A stretch of DNA of 64,000 nt from Streptomyces sp. WMMC940 (lineage in GTDB: Bacteria > Actinomycetota > Actinomycetes > Streptomycetales > Streptomycetaceae), in the NCBI RefSeq assembly GCF_027460265.1, contig NZ_JAPZBC010000001.1, positions 7,566,920 through 7,630,919 on the forward strand, written 5' to 3'. A model generated the notes under the pieces. It was not told the origin of the DNA. It made no database searches and saw nothing but the letters and a program-made list of their open reading frames with translations. Positions 1 to 20,843 of this stretch are shown in pieces (positions within the stretch are counted from its first letter, which is position 1; each line of letters opens with the position of its first letter). The position numbers were made by a program, and so were the translations under genes.

Positions 1-9770
<9,770 letters not shown>

Positions 9771-9809
9771 CAACCCCAGACCGTCACAGCCTCTAGGAGC
9801 TGAACCCCG

Positions 9810-12800
9810 ATGGCAGATGAGAGCAAGCTTCGCGACTATCTCAAGCGCACCCTCGCAGAGGCACGCCGTTCCCATCAGCGTGTGCTGGAGCTTGAGGCCG
9901 AGAAGTCGGAGCCGGTTGCGGTTGTGGGTATGGCGTGTCGTTTGCCCGGTGGTGTGGCGGGTCCGGAGGATTTGTGGCGGCTGGTCAGCGAGGGCCGGGA
10001 CGGTATGTCCGGTTTCCCATCCGATCGTGGCTGGGATCTGGAGGGCGTGTTCGACTCCGGTCCGGGCCAGGCTTGCACCTCCTACGTGCCCCGGGGCGGG
10101 TTCCTGTATGAGGCGGGGGAGTTCGACGCGGGTTTCTTCGGGATCTCGCCGCGTGAGGCGCTGGCGATGGATCCGCAGCAGCGGTTGTTGCTTGAGACGT
10201 CGTGGGAGGCGTTGGAACAGGGCGGGATCGACCCGGGGACGTTGAAGGGCCAGGACGTCGCGGTGTTCTCCGGCGTCTATGAACAGGGGTACGGCTTCAG
10301 CACGGCGGAACTGGAAGGGTTTATCGGCACGGGGGCGATGACGAGTGTGGCCTCGGGCCGGGTGTCGTATGTGTTCGGTTTTGAGGGTCCGGCGGTGACG
10401 GTGGACGCGGCGTGTTCGTCCTCGCTGGTCGCGATCCATCTGGCGGCGCAGGCGTTGCGGCGGGGGGAGTGCTCGCTGGCGCTGGCAGGCGGGGCCACGG
10501 TGATGGCGACGCCGGGTGCGTTCGTGGCGTTCTCGCGCCACGGCGGCCTCGCCGTCGACGGCCGGGTCAAGGCGTTCTCGGACGCCGCGGACGGCACTGG
10601 CTGGGCCGAGGGTGTCGGCGTGGTGGTTCTGGAGCGGTTGTCGGAGGCCCGGCGGCGCGGGCATCGGGTGCTCGCGGTGATCCGTGGCAGCGCGGTGAAT
10701 CAGGACGGTGCGTCGAATGGTCTGACGGCGCCGAATGGTCCGTCGCAGCAGCGCGTGATCCGTAGGGCGCTTGCCAATGCTGGTCTTTCGACGGCGGATG
10801 TGGACGTGGTGGAGGGACACGGCACGGGCACGGTGCTCGGTGATCCGATCGAGGCGCAGGCGCTGCTGGCGACGTACGGCCGTGACCGGGAACCCGAGCG
10901 CCCGCTGTGGCTTGGGTCGTTGAAGTCGAACATCGGTCATACCCAGGCCGCGGCGGGTGTGGCTGGTGTGATCAAGATGGTGCAGGCGCTGCGGCACGGG
11001 GTCATGCCCCCCACGCTGCATGTCGATGCCCCGTCTGCGAAGGTGGACTGGTCGGCGGGCTCGGTGGAGCTGCTGACCGAGGCTCGTGCGTGGCCCGACA
11101 CCGGCCGGCCCCGCCGCGCTGGTGTGTCGTCCTTCGGTGTCAGCGGGACCAACGCGCACCTGATCCTGGAGCAGGCCCCTGAAGAGCAGCCCGTGACGCC
11201 GGTGGAGCCTGCGCCTGAGTCGACGGTGGACGTCGGCGATGGTGTGGTGCCGCTGGTGGTGTCGGCGAGGAGTGCCGGTTCCCTGGCGGGCCAGGCCGAG
11301 CGGTTGACGTCCTTTGCGGAGTCCGGCGAGAAGGTGCCCCTGACGGATGTGGCCACGGCGTTGGCTGCTCAGCGTGCGGTGTTGTCCCAGCGTGCGGTGG
11401 TCTTGGCAGGTTCGCGGGGTGAGGCTGTGGCGGGTCTGGGGGCGCTGGCGCGGGGCGAGTCCCTTCCTGGTGTGGTCAGTGGTGGGTTGTCGTCGGCCGC
11501 GGTTGCGGGGCGGACGGTGTTGGTGTTCCCGGGTCAGGGTTCGCAGTGGGTGGGGATGGGGCGTGAACTCCTGGACTCGTCGCCGGTGTTCGCGGAGCGG
11601 ATTGCTGAGTGTGCTGCGGCGTTGGAGCGGTGGGTGGACTGGTCGCTGGTGGATGTGTTGCGGGGGGATGTTCCGGCTGCGTTGTTGGAGCGGGTGGATG
11701 TGGTGCAGCCGGCGAGTTTTGCGGTGATGGTGGGTCTTGCTGCGGTGTGGGCGTCGGTGGGTGTGGTGCCGGATGCGGTGGTGGGGCATTCGCAGGGTGA
11801 GATCGCCGCGGCGTGTGTGGCGGGTGCGTTGTCGCTGGAGGACGCTGCCCAGGTGGTGGCGGTTCGCAGTCAGGTGATCGCCGCAAGTCTGGCGGGCCGG
11901 GGTGGTATGGCGTCGGTGGCGCTGCCTGAGGCTGAAGTGGCCGAACGTATCGAGCGGTGGGCGGGCCGGGTGGAGGTGGCCGCGGTCAATGGTCCGTTCT
12001 CGGTGGTGATCGCCGGTGATGCCGAAGCCCTTGATGAGGCGCTGGAGGTTCTTGCGGCGGATGGTGTGCGGGTGCGTCGGGTCGCGGTGGATTACGCCTC
12101 CCACACCCGGCATGTGGAGGCGATCGAGGACGTACTGACAACCGCCTTCACCGACATCCGTGCGCAGGCGCCGCTGATTCCTTTCCTCTCGACGGTGACG
12201 GGCGAGTGGGTAAAGGAGGCGGATGTCCTCGACGGCGGGTACTGGTACCGGAACCTGCGTAGCCAGGTCCGTTTCGGTCCCGCCATCGCCGACCTCCTGG
12301 CCGGCGGCCACACCGTCTTCGTGGAATCCAGCGCTCATCCGGTGCTGGTCCAGCCGGTCAGCGAGATCGTGGATGAGGCCGACACGGAGGCGGTGGTCGG
12401 TGGTTCGCTGCGACGTGAGGAGGGCGGCCCGCGCCGGTTGCTGACCTCGATGGCCGAACTGTTCGTCCGGGGTGTGGCCGTGAACTGGGCGGCGTTGCTG
12501 CCGGTCGGCGGTGCTTCACACGTTGAGCTTCCGACGTATGCCTTCGATCACGAGCATTACTGGCTGCGTTCCGCTCCTGCTGTCGATGCTGTCGCGCTTG
12601 GTCAGGCGGGTGTTGATCATCCGTTGTTGGGTGCGGTGGTGGCGGTGCCGGAGACGGGGGGTGTCCTGTGTACTTCGCGGCTGTCGCTGCGGACGCATCC
12701 GTGGTTGGCGGATCACGCGGTGAGCGGGGTTGTGCTGGTGCCGGGCACGGGTCTGGTCGAGTTGGTGGTTCGTGCCGGTGACGAGGTCGGTTGCGGTGTG

Positions 12801-15419
12801 GTGGAGGAGTTGGTGATCGAGGCGCCGCTGGTGGTGCCGGAGCAGGGTGGTGTCCGGGTCCAGGTCGCGGTCGGTGGCCTGGAGGAGGACGGTGCCCGCG
12901 CTGTCACTGTGTATTCGGCGTCTGAGGACACTGCCGGCGATCACGACAGCGACGTCTGGACTCGTCATGCCACCGGCCGGCTGCGGTCGGCTTTGGCCGG
13001 GAGTACGGGCACGGCCGGGTTTGATGTCTCGGTGTGGCCGCCGGTCGGGGCTGAGCGGGTGCCGCTCGATGTCGCCGGGTTTTACGAGGAGATGTTTGCT
13101 CGGGGTTATGTGTTTGGCCCGTCGTTTAAGGGTCTACGTGCGGTGTGGCGGCGGGGTGAGGAGGTCTTCGCGGAGGTCGTTCTGCCCGATGAGCAGCGGG
13201 ACAACGCGGTGAGGTTCGGTATCCATCCCGCGCTGTTCGATGCTGCCTTGCATGCCAGGAGTCTTGTTCGGCCGGACGAGGTTGCTGCCGGTGAGGGCGG
13301 GTCGCGAACTGTGCTGCCGTTTTCTTGGAACGACGTGGCGTTGTATGCGACTGGTGCTTCGGCGTTGCGGGTGCGGCTGGTGTCTCCCGGGCCGGACGTG
13401 CTGTCGTTGCAGGCGGCCGATGAGACCGGTGAACCCGTCCTGTCCATGGACTCGCTGGTGTTCCGGGAGGTGTCCGCCGAGCGGTTGGGGGCGGCGGCCG
13501 GTGCGGCGGGCGACGACGGCTCCCTGTTCCGGGTGGAGTGGGTCGAACTGCCCGTGTCTGCCCTGGGCGCGGAGACGGTGCCGTCGTGGGTAGCGGTCGC
13601 CACCGCCGAAGATGTGGCCGCCTTGGCCGTCGATGCTCCGGCCGTGGCCGTTCTGGAGGCATACGGGGAGGGGGCCGACGATGCCGATGAGGTGCTCGCC
13701 CTGACGAGCAGGGTGCTGGGTGTCATTCAGGCCTGGCTGGTAGCCCCGGCTTTGGAGAGCGGCAAGTTGGTGGTGGTTACGAGGGGTGCGGTGCCGGCTG
13801 GTGGGGACGGCGATGTCACCGATCCGGCCGGTGCCGCTGTGTGGGGTCTGGTCCGGGCTGCCCAGAGCGAGAACCCCGATCGGATCGTTCTGCTCGACAC
13901 CGCTACCGGCTCCGGCCTCGACGTCACGGGCGTCGAAATGGGACCGGTCCTCGCCGCTGTGCTCGCTACCGGCGAGCCCCAGATCGCCGTGCGGGGCACG
14001 GTGTTGTCCGCGCCTCGTCTGGTCCGTGACACGAGCGGTGCCGCCGTCCCCGACATCTCTGATGTCCCTGCCGTCTTCGACTCTGAGGGGACGGTTCTGG
14101 TTACGGGTGGCACTGGCTCCCTGGGGGCCCTGGTCGCCCGGCACCTGGTGGCTGAGCACGGTGTACGGCACCTGCTGTTGGTCAGCCGCCGCGGTCCCGA
14201 TGCGGAGGGCGCGGCCGAACTGGCCGCCGGGCTTGGCGAGTCGGGTGCCGAATCGGTGGCTGTGACGGCGTGTGATGTCGCTGACCGGGATGCGGTGGCC
14301 GCGCTTTTGGATTCTGTGTCGGCGCAGCATCCGCTGACCGGTGTTGTGCACACCGCTGGTGTGCTGGACGACGGTGTGATCGGCGCACTGACACCGGAAC
14401 GGTTGGCGTATGTGTTCGGGCCGAAGGTGACGGCCGTCGGCCATCTGGACGAGCTGACGCGGGACATGGATCTGTCGGTGTTCGCGGTGTTCTCTTCCGC
14501 GTCGGGTTTGATCGGTTCGGCGGGGCAGGGCAACTACGCGGCGGCCAATGCCTATCTCGACGCGGTGGCTCACCGGCGGAGGGCGGCGGGCCTGCCTGGA
14601 GTGTCGCTGGCCTGGGGCCTGTGGGAGCAGTCCGCCGGATTGACCGCTCACCTGGGTGCGGTCGACCAGGCCCGTATGAGCCGCAGCGGCTTCCTGCCTA
14701 TCGCCCCTGCCGAGGGAATGGGGTTGTTCGACGCGGCTCTGCGGGTTTCCGCAGCCCTGGTGGTGCCGATGAAGCTGGATCTGCGGAGGCTGCGTGCTGA
14801 TGCCGTGGCCGGCGGGGGTCTCCCGGGGCTTTTGGGTGGTCTGGTGCAGAGCGGACGGCGGCAGGCACGGGCGGGGGACAGGCAGGCAGGGGCGGGGGAC
14901 AGCGGTGGCGGTCTTGCTGCCCGGCTTGCGGGGCTCACATCACAGGAGCAGGAAGCGTTGCTGCTCGATTTTGTCCGTGGTCATGTGGCGATGGTTCTCG
15001 GTCATGCCGGGATCGCGAAGGTCGGGGCGGAGACGGCGTTCAAGGATTCCGGGTTCGACTCGCTCACGTCGGTCGAGTTGCGTAACCGCCTTCGTGGGGC
15101 CACCGGCCTCAAGCTTGCCGCCACCGTCGTCTTCGACTATCCCAACCCGCTCGCCCTCGCCCGCTATCTCCACCGCGAACTGTTCCCCGACGGAGTCACG
15201 GCCGGCCCGGACGTGGACGAGGCACGGCTGCGGCGCGGGCTCGCATCGCTCCCACTCGCCCGGCTCCGGGCGGCTGGACTGTTGGACGCCCTGGTCAGGC
15301 TGGTTGAAGTCAATGACCACGAACCGCCGATCGGCACGCTGGACGACGCCGATGACGAGACCGCGATCGCCGACCTGAACGTCGACGATCTCGTGCAGCT
15401 GGCGCTCGGCGACAAGTGA
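9810..15419 (+). CDS. Type I polyketide synthase, single module KS-AT-DH-KR-ACP, methylmalonyl-type AT
   Basis: 1869 residues, starting at ATG 9810 with AGGAG at 9796 and lying 39 nt after the previous subunit. An N-terminal coiled-coil docking segment (1-33) precedes the KS (Cys202). The residue before ACSSS is Ala rather than the usual Thr (DAACSSS), and the KS histidine motif reads EGHGTGT. The AT (from about 569) has Ser661 in GHSQG and YASH at 762-765, so methylmalonyl-CoA is predicted. The DH has His969 in an intact HxxxGxxxxP motif and a complete YVFGPSF region. The KR (from 1428) has LDD and Tyr1576, B-type. The ACP serine is 1751. An extended C-terminal docking region runs from about 1790. 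Before the ACP the protein carries an extra seven residues from a 21-bp tandem duplication that is absent in the homologous module upstream. Long stretches are nearly identical to the upstream subunit. Confidence 0.96.
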   Translation: MADESKLRDYLKRTLAEARRSHQRVLELEAEKSEPVAVVGMACRLPGGVAGPEDLWRLVSEGRDGMSGFPSDRGWDLEGVFDSGPGQACTSYVPRGGFLYEAGEFDAGFFGISPREALAMDPQQRLLLETSWEALEQGGIDPGTLKGQDVAVFSGVYEQGYGFSTAELEGFIGTGAMTSVASGRVSYVFGFEGPAVTVDAACSSSLVAIHLAAQALRRGECSLALAGGATVMATPGAFVAFSRHGGLAVDGRVKAFSDAADGTGWAEGVGVVVLERLSEARRRGHRVLAVIRGSAVNQDGASNGLTAPNGPSQQRVIRRALANAGLSTADVDVVEGHGTGTVLGDPIEAQALLATYGRDREPERPLWLGSLKSNIGHTQAAAGVAGVIKMVQALRHGVMPPTLHVDAPSAKVDWSAGSVELLTEARAWPDTGRPRRAGVSSFGVSGTNAHLILEQAPEEQPVTPVEPAPESTVDVGDGVVPLVVSARSAGSLAGQAERLTSFAESGEKVPLTDVATALAAQRAVLSQRAVVLAGSRGEAVAGLGALARGESLPGVVSGGLSSAAVAGRTVLVFPGQGSQWVGMGRELLDSSPVFAERIAECAAALERWVDWSLVDVLRGDVPAALLERVDVVQPASFAVMVGLAAVWASVGVVPDAVVGHSQGEIAAACVAGALSLEDAAQVVAVRSQVIAASLAGRGGMASVALPEAEVAERIERWAGRVEVAAVNGPFSVVIAGDAEALDEALEVLAADGVRVRRVAVDYASHTRHVEAIEDVLTTAFTDIRAQAPLIPFLSTVTGEWVKEADVLDGGYWYRNLRSQVRFGPAIADLLAGGHTVFVESSAHPVLVQPVSEIVDEADTEAVVGGSLRREEGGPRRLLTSMAELFVRGVAVNWAALLPVGGASHVELPTYAFDHEHYWLRSAPAVDAVALGQAGVDHPLLGAVVAVPETGGVLCTSRLSLRTHPWLADHAVSGVVLVPGTGLVELVVRAGDEVGCGVVEELVIEAPLVVPEQGGVRVQVAVGGLEEDGARAVTVYSASEDTAGDHDSDVWTRHATGRLRSALAGSTGTAGFDVSVWPPVGAERVPLDVAGFYEEMFARGYVFGPSFKGLRAVWRRGEEVFAEVVLPDEQRDNAVRFGIHPALFDAALHARSLVRPDEVAAGEGGSRTVLPFSWNDVALYATGASALRVRLVSPGPDVLSLQAADETGEPVLSMDSLVFREVSAERLGAAAGAAGDDGSLFRVEWVELPVSALGAETVPSWVAVATAEDVAALAVDAPAVAVLEAYGEGADDADEVLALTSRVLGVIQAWLVAPALESGKLVVVTRGAVPAGGDGDVTDPAGAAVWGLVRAAQSENPDRIVLLDTATGSGLDVTGVEMGPVLAAVLATGEPQIAVRGTVLSAPRLVRDTSGAAVPDISDVPAVFDSEGTVLVTGGTGSLGALVARHLVAEHGVRHLLLVSRRGPDAEGAAELAAGLGESGAESVAVTACDVADRDAVAALLDSVSAQHPLTGVVHTAGVLDDGVIGALTPERLAYVFGPKVTAVGHLDELTRDMDLSVFAVFSSASGLIGSAGQGNYAAANAYLDAVAHRRRAAGLPGVSLAWGLWEQSAGLTAHLGAVDQARMSRSGFLPIAPAEGMGLFDAALRVSAALVVPMKLDLRRLRADAVAGGGLPGLLGGLVQSGRRQARAGDRQAGAGDSGGGLAARLAGLTSQEQEALLLDFVRGHVAMVLGHAGIAKVGAETAFKDSGFDSLTSVELRNRLRGATGLKLAATVVFDYPNPLALARYLHRELFPDGVTAGPDVDEARLRRGLASLPLARLRAAGLLDALVRLVEVNDHEPPIGTLDDADDETAIADLNVDDLVQLALGDK
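12537..13541 (+). repeat. DH repeat, copy 2 (1005 bp)
   Basis: Second copy of 6903-7907, in a different gene of the same assembly line. Confidence 0.88.
13839..14164 (+). repeat. Pre-KR repeat, copy 2 (326 bp)
   Basis: Second copy of 8199-8524, after which the KR sequence of this subunit diverges from the upstream copies. Confidence 0.85.
14860..14901 (+). repeat. 21-bp tandem duplication inside a PKS gene
   Basis: Two adjacent 21-bp units differing at one base, encoding [14 protein letters not shown] before the ACP. The corresponding site in the upstream subunit has one unit. It is in frame and in a linker, so probably tolerated. Confidence 0.88.
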
Positions 15420-15450
15420 CCCTGCGGCATCTGATGGTTGGGGATTTCAA

Positions 15451-18400
15451 GTGAGTGCTCCTTACGAAAAGGTCGTCGAGGCGCTCCGAGCATCGCTCGA
15501 AGAGGTCGGCTCCCTGAAGAAGCAGAACCGCCAGCTCTTGGAGGCCTCGCGGGAGCCGGTTGCGGTTGTGGGTATGGCGTGTCGTTTGCCCGGTGGTGTG
15601 GCGGGTCCGGAAGATTTGTGGCGGCTGGTCAGCGAGGGCCGGGACGGGGTGTCCGGTTTCCCATCCGATCGCGGCTGGGATATGGAGGGCGTGTTCGACT
15701 CCGGTCCGGGCCAGGCCGGCACCTCCTACGTGCCCCGGGGCGGGTTCCTGTATGAGGCGGGGGAGTTCGACGCGGGTTTCTTCGGGATCTCGCCGCGTGA
15801 GGCGCTGGCGATGGATCCGCAGCAGCGGTTGTTGCTTGAGACGTCGTGGGAGGCGTTGGAACAGGGCGGGATCGACCCGGGGACGTTGAAGGGCCGTGAC
15901 GTCGCGGTGTTCTCCGGCGTCATGGGCTCCGACTACTTCGCGGATGGCAACGTGCATTCCGACCCGGGGGGTATCGGCACGGGGGCGGCGTCGAGTGTGG
16001 CCTCGGGCCGGGTGTCGTATGTGTTCGGTTTTGAGGGTCCGGCGGTGACGGTGGACACGGCGTGTTCGTCCTCGCTGGTCGCGATCCATCTGGCGGCGCA
16101 GGCGTTGCGGCAGGAGGAGTGCTCGCTGGCGCTGGCGGGCGGGGCCACGGTGATGGCGACGCCGGGTGCGTTCGAGGCGTTCTCGCGCCACGGCGGACTG
16201 TCCTCGGATGGCCGGTGTAAGTCGTATGCGGACGCCGCGGACGGTACTGGCTGGGCCGAGGGCGTCGGGGTGGTGGTGCTGGAACGGCTGTCGGAGGCCC
16301 GGCGCAACGGGCACCGGATCCTTGCCGTGATCCGTGGCAGCGCGATCAATCAGGACGGCGCGTCAAACGGGTTGACGGCGCCGAATGGTCCGTCACAGCA
16401 GCGCGTGATCCGTAAGGCGCTTGCCAATGCGGGCCTTTCGACGGCGGATGTGGATGTGGTCGAGGGACACGGGACGGCGACGGTCCTGGGTGATCCGATC
16501 GAGGCGCAGGCGCTGATCGCCACCTACGGGCAGGACCGGCCCGAGGACCGGCCGGTGTGGCTTGGGTCGTTGAAGTCGAACATCGGTCATACCCAGGCCG
16601 CGGCGGGTGTGGCTGGTGTGATCAAGATGGTGCAGGCGCTGCGGCACGGGGTCATGCCGCCCACGCTGCATGTCGATGCCCCGTCGGCGAAGGTGGACTG
16701 GTCGGCGGGCGCGGTCGAGCTGCTGACCGAGGCTCGTGCGTGGCCCGACACCGGCCGGCCGCGCCGCGCTGGTGTGTCGTCCTTCGGTGTCAGCGGGACC
16801 AACGCGCACCTGATCGTGGAACAGGCCCCGCAAGAGCAGTCTGCGGTGCCGGAGCCTGTCGGGCCTGGGCTGGCGGGGACCGATGAGGGCGTGGTGCCGC
16901 TGGTGGTATCGGCGAGAAGCGCCGGGTCCCTGGCGGGCCAGGCCGAGCGGTTGACGTCCTTTGTGGAGTCGAGTGACGTGCCACTGCCGGATGCGGCGGG
17001 TGCGTTGGTCGCTCAGCGGGCGATGCTGTCCCAGCGCGCGGTGGTGGTGGGTTCGCGTACTGAGGCGTTGGCGGGGCTTGCTGCGCTGGCGCGCGGTGAG
17101 TCTCATCCCGGTGTGGTCACCGGCAGCGTGTCGGCGCTGGGCGGGGCCGAAAAGGTCGTGCTCGTCTTTCCAGGTCAGGGTTCGCAGTGGGTGGGGATGG
17201 GGCGTGAACTGCTCGATTCCTCGCCGGTGTTCGCGGAGCGGGTGGGGGAGTGTGCTGCGGCGTTGGAGCGGTGGGTGGACTGGTCGCTGGTGGATGTGTT
17301 GCGGGGGGATGCTCCGGCTGCGCTGTTGGAGCGGGTGGATGTGGTGCAGCCGGCGAGTTTTGCGGTGATGGTGGGTCTTGCTGCGGTGTGGGCGTCGGTG
17401 GGTGTGGTGCCGGATGCGGTGGTGGGGCATTCGCAGGGTGAGATCGCCGCGGCGTGTGTGTCGGGTGCGTTGTCGCTGGAGGACGCTGCCCAGGTGGTGG
17501 CGGTACGCAGTCAGGTCATCGCGGGCGATTTGGCTGGCCGTGGGGGTATGGCCTCGGTGGCGTTGTCCGAGGCTGAAGTGGCCGAACGTATCGAGCGGTG
17601 GGCCGGCCGGGTGGAGGTGGCCGCGGTCAATGGTCCGTCCTCGGTGGTGATCGCCGGTGATGTCGACGCCCTTGATGAGGCGCTGGAGGTTCTTGCGGCG
17701 GATGGTGTGCGGGTGCGTCGGGTGGCGGTGGATTACGCCTCCCACACCCGGCATGTGGAGGCGATCGAGGACGTACTGACAACCGCCTTCACCGACATCC
17801 GTGCGCAGGCGCCGCTGATTCCTTTCTACTCGACGGTGACGGGTGAGTGGGTAAAGGAGGCGGATGTCCTCGACGGCGGGTACTGGTACCGGAACCTGCG
17901 TAGCCAGGTCCGTTTCGGTCCCGCCATCGCCGACCTCCTGGCCGGCGGCCACACCGTCTTCGTGGAATCCAGCGCTCATCCGGTGCTGGTCCAGCCGGTC
18001 AGCGAAATCATCGACCAGGCCGACACGGAGGCCGTGGTCGGTGGTTCGCTACGCCGTGACGATGGCGGCCCGCGCCGGTTGCTGACCTCGATGGCCGAAC
18101 TGTTCGTCCGGGGTGTGGCCGTGAACTGGGCGGCATTGCTGCCGGTTGGCGGTGCTTCACACATTGAGCTTCCGACGTATGCCTTCGATCACGAGCATTA
18201 CTGGCTGCGTTCCGCTCCTGCTGTTGACGCTGTCGCGCTCGGACAAGCCGCCGGCGACCACCCGCTGATCGGGGCGATCGTCGGCCGGCCGGATTCCGGT
18301 GGGTTCATGACTACCTCGCGGTGGTCGGTGGACGCGCACCCGTGGCTGGGTGATCACGTCGTCGGTGATGTCGTCGTCGTGCCGAGCGCGGTGTTGGTCG

Positions 18401-20802
18401 AGTTGGCCATCCGGTTCGGAGACGAGGTGGGCAGTCCGGTGGTCGAGGAGCTGACCGTGGACCGGCCCGTGCTGTTGCCGCTGCGCGGTGGCAGAGCCGT
18501 ACAGATGACCGTCGGGGAGGCCGATGAGCAGGGGCGGCGGCCCATCGAGGTGTACTCCCGCCCGGACAACGCCAGCATGGACGCGGTGTGGACACGCCAC
18601 GCCCACGGCACGTTGGTGCCCGACCCGGTGACCGCACCCGCCGTGTGGCCTGCCGGTACACCTGCCACCGAGGTGGCTCTGGACAGTGCGGTCGGTGACG
18701 CGGACCGCTATGGCCTGCACCCGGCGCTGCTCGACGCGGCGCTCGGCACGATGCTCCCCGCAGGCGTGATCGCGACCCGGTGGAGCGGGGTGTCCTTGCT
18801 GGCCTCCGGCGCCGCAGCGGTAGGAGTACGCGCAGCCCGGGACACCACGGGGGTGACCCGTCTTGAGCTGGTGGATGCCACCGCGGCGCCGGTGCTGATC
18901 GCTGATGTTGTGGTCGGCGAGCCGTTCTCGCCCGGAAAGGCAGAGATCGCGGACGGGTCGGCCGCCGGCGCCCTTTTCCAGGTGGAGTGGGCCGAACTTT
19001 CCCTTTCCCCGGGTGAGATGACCAAGGACGCCGACACTGTGGCGACGGTCGTCGATGCCGAAGACGTTACTGCCCTCGCGGACGCTCCAGCGGTGCCGGG
19101 CCTGTTGGTGTATGAGGCCGGGCGCTCGCCTGCCGGCCCGCGCGAGGCCGTTGCCGCCGTCTTGGCCGTCCTTCAGGCGTGGCTGGCGGCACCGGCTCTG
19201 GCGCACAGCCGCCTCGTCGTGATCGTCCCCGACGCCGAGGACGATCTCCCCGCAGCCGCCGTGTCGGGTCTGCTGCGTTCGGCACAGTCGGAGCACCCCG
19301 ACCGCATCGTCCTGGTCGAGAGCAGTGCGGTGCCCCCGGAGGACTCGACGGTGGTGAGCGCCGTGCAGCTCGCGCTGGCCACAGGCGAGCCCCACGTCCG
19401 AGTCCGCGCCGGCGTACCCTTCGCACCCCGACTCCGGCACGCCCCCCGCGCCGAAGGCCCCCGGCGCGACCTCAACCCGGACGGCGCCGTCCTGGTCACG
19501 GGCGGCACCGGGACGCTGGGCAGTCTCCTCGCCCGGCACTTGGTGACCGAACACGGCGTACGGCACCTGCTGCTGGCCAGCCGGAGCGGACCGGACGCAG
19601 AAGGCGCGGCGGCCCTGCACGAGCAACTGACCGGCCTCGGCGCGACCGTCACCATCGCCGCGTGCGACACCGCCGACCGAGACGCCCTCGCGGCACTCCT
19701 GGCCGCCGTACCGGACGCACACCCGCTCACCGCGATCGTTCACACGGCCGGAGTCCTCGACGACGGCGTGATCACCGCCCTGACCCCGGAGCGTGTCGAC
19801 ACCGTGCTGCGGCCGAAACTCGACGCGGCCCTGCATCTGCACGAGCTGACCCGGGACATCGACCTCGCGGCGTTCGTCCTGTTCTCCTCCGCCGCCGGAG
19901 TGCTGGGCACCCCCGGCCAGGGCAACTACGCCGCCGCCAACGCCTGCCTGGACGCACTCGCCCTCCACCGCCGCCACTCCGGCCTCCCCGCGACATCCCT
20001 CGCATGGGGGGTGTGGGACCACACCGGCACCAGCGGGAACCTGGGCACGGCCAATCAGCGGAGGATGGCCCCGCAGGGCCTGGTGGCACACTCCAGCCAG
20101 GAGGGTCTGGAGCTGTTCGACGCGGCGCTGCAGTCGGACGACGCGGTGCTCTTGGCGGCCAGGCCGGACTACGCCGCGCTGCGCGCCCAAGCCGCGTCCG
20201 AACCCGAACCCGTACTGCTGCGGAGCCTCGTACGTGCCGGCCGTCGCACCGCTCGGCACCTGGCCTCCCGCGGGAGCGGCCTCGCTGAACGGCTGGCCGC
20301 CATGCTCCCGGTCCAGCGAGAGCAGATGCTGCTGGATCTGGTCCGGCGCGAGGTCGCTGCGGTCCTGGGCCATTCGACACCCGGCAAGGTCGACCCCGAC
20401 CGGGCTTTCCGAGAGGTCGGCTTCGACTCGATGTTGGCCGTTGAACTCCGCAACCGACTCACCGGACTCGTAGGGACCCGCCTCCCTGCCACGATCGTCT
20501 TCGACCATCCCACCCCCCGGAGTCTGATGCGCCGTCTGCTCGGGGAGCTGTGCCCCGAGGACGTCGGCGAGTTGGCGGGTCGGGAGGACGAGATCCGCAG
20601 GGTCCTGGTCACCACGCCTCTGTCCCGGTTTCAGGAACTCGGGCTCATGGAGAAGCTCCTGCAACTGGTGGCGAGTCCCGGCGGTGAAAGTGCCACAGCG
20701 CCGGACACCGCCGAACCGAAGCAGGACGGCAAGCGGCTGATCGAGGAGATGGACGTCGACGACCTGGTGGAGCGCGCGATGAGGAAAGCCGGGAAGCAGT
20801 AG
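15451..20802 (+). CDS. Type I polyketide synthase, single module, methylmalonyl-type AT, degenerate DH
   Basis: 1783 residues from GTG 15451, 31 nt after the previous stop; the start is supported by the coiled-coil docking segment (1-36) just before the KS. KS Cys205, with an unusual HGTAT in place of HGTGT. The AT has Ser661 in GHSQG and YASH at 762-765 (methylmalonyl). The DH keeps His969, but the motif reads [10 protein letters not shown], with Asp where Gly is expected. The region holding the YGPxF motif is missing: about 46 residues are absent between the TRHA stretch and the HPALL stretch compared with the neighbouring module, and the Asp-helix motif reads DAALG instead of DAALH. The KR (from 1346) looks active (LDD, Tyr1493). 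The ACP serine is 1660 (DSM). The expected product of the module is therefore a beta-hydroxyl. A C-terminal docking helix follows the ACP. Confidence 0.96.
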   Translation: MSAPYEKVVEALRASLEEVGSLKKQNRQLLEASREPVAVVGMACRLPGGVAGPEDLWRLVSEGRDGVSGFPSDRGWDMEGVFDSGPGQAGTSYVPRGGFLYEAGEFDAGFFGISPREALAMDPQQRLLLETSWEALEQGGIDPGTLKGRDVAVFSGVMGSDYFADGNVHSDPGGIGTGAASSVASGRVSYVFGFEGPAVTVDTACSSSLVAIHLAAQALRQEECSLALAGGATVMATPGAFEAFSRHGGLSSDGRCKSYADAADGTGWAEGVGVVVLERLSEARRNGHRILAVIRGSAINQDGASNGLTAPNGPSQQRVIRKALANAGLSTADVDVVEGHGTATVLGDPIEAQALIATYGQDRPEDRPVWLGSLKSNIGHTQAAAGVAGVIKMVQALRHGVMPPTLHVDAPSAKVDWSAGAVELLTEARAWPDTGRPRRAGVSSFGVSGTNAHLIVEQAPQEQSAVPEPVGPGLAGTDEGVVPLVVSARSAGSLAGQAERLTSFVESSDVPLPDAAGALVAQRAMLSQRAVVVGSRTEALAGLAALARGESHPGVVTGSVSALGGAEKVVLVFPGQGSQWVGMGRELLDSSPVFAERVGECAAALERWVDWSLVDVLRGDAPAALLERVDVVQPASFAVMVGLAAVWASVGVVPDAVVGHSQGEIAAACVSGALSLEDAAQVVAVRSQVIAGDLAGRGGMASVALSEAEVAERIERWAGRVEVAAVNGPSSVVIAGDVDALDEALEVLAADGVRVRRVAVDYASHTRHVEAIEDVLTTAFTDIRAQAPLIPFYSTVTGEWVKEADVLDGGYWYRNLRSQVRFGPAIADLLAGGHTVFVESSAHPVLVQPVSEIIDQADTEAVVGGSLRRDDGGPRRLLTSMAELFVRGVAVNWAALLPVGGASHIELPTYAFDHEHYWLRSAPAVDAVALGQAAGDHPLIGAIVGRPDSGGFMTTSRWSVDAHPWLGDHVVGDVVVVPSAVLVELAIRFGDEVGSPVVEELTVDRPVLLPLRGGRAVQMTVGEADEQGRRPIEVYSRPDNASMDAVWTRHAHGTLVPDPVTAPAVWPAGTPATEVALDSAVGDADRYGLHPALLDAALGTMLPAGVIATRWSGVSLLASGAAAVGVRAARDTTGVTRLELVDATAAPVLIADVVVGEPFSPGKAEIADGSAAGALFQVEWAELSLSPGEMTKDADTVATVVDAEDVTALADAPAVPGLLVYEAGRSPAGPREAVAAVLAVLQAWLAAPALAHSRLVVIVPDAEDDLPAAAVSGLLRSAQSEHPDRIVLVESSAVPPEDSTVVSAVQLALATGEPHVRVRAGVPFAPRLRHAPRAEGPRRDLNPDGAVLVTGGTGTLGSLLARHLVTEHGVRHLLLASRSGPDAEGAAALHEQLTGLGATVTIAACDTADRDALAALLAAVPDAHPLTAIVHTAGVLDDGVITALTPERVDTVLRPKLDAALHLHELTRDIDLAAFVLFSSAAGVLGTPGQGNYAAANACLDALALHRRHSGLPATSLAWGVWDHTGTSGNLGTANQRRMAPQGLVAHSSQEGLELFDAALQSDDAVLLAARPDYAALRAQAASEPEPVLLRSLVRAGRRTARHLASRGSGLAERLAAMLPVQREQMLLDLVRREVAAVLGHSTPGKVDPDRAFREVGFDSMLAVELRNRLTGLVGTRLPATIVFDHPTPRSLMRRLLGELCPEDVGELAGREDEIRRVLVTTPLSRFQELGLMEKLLQLVASPGGESATAPDTAEPKQDGKRLIEEMDVDDLVERAMRKAGKQ

Positions 20803-20843
20803 CGGACGAGCGGACGAGCGACCGGAACGAATGGAGACAGGGA

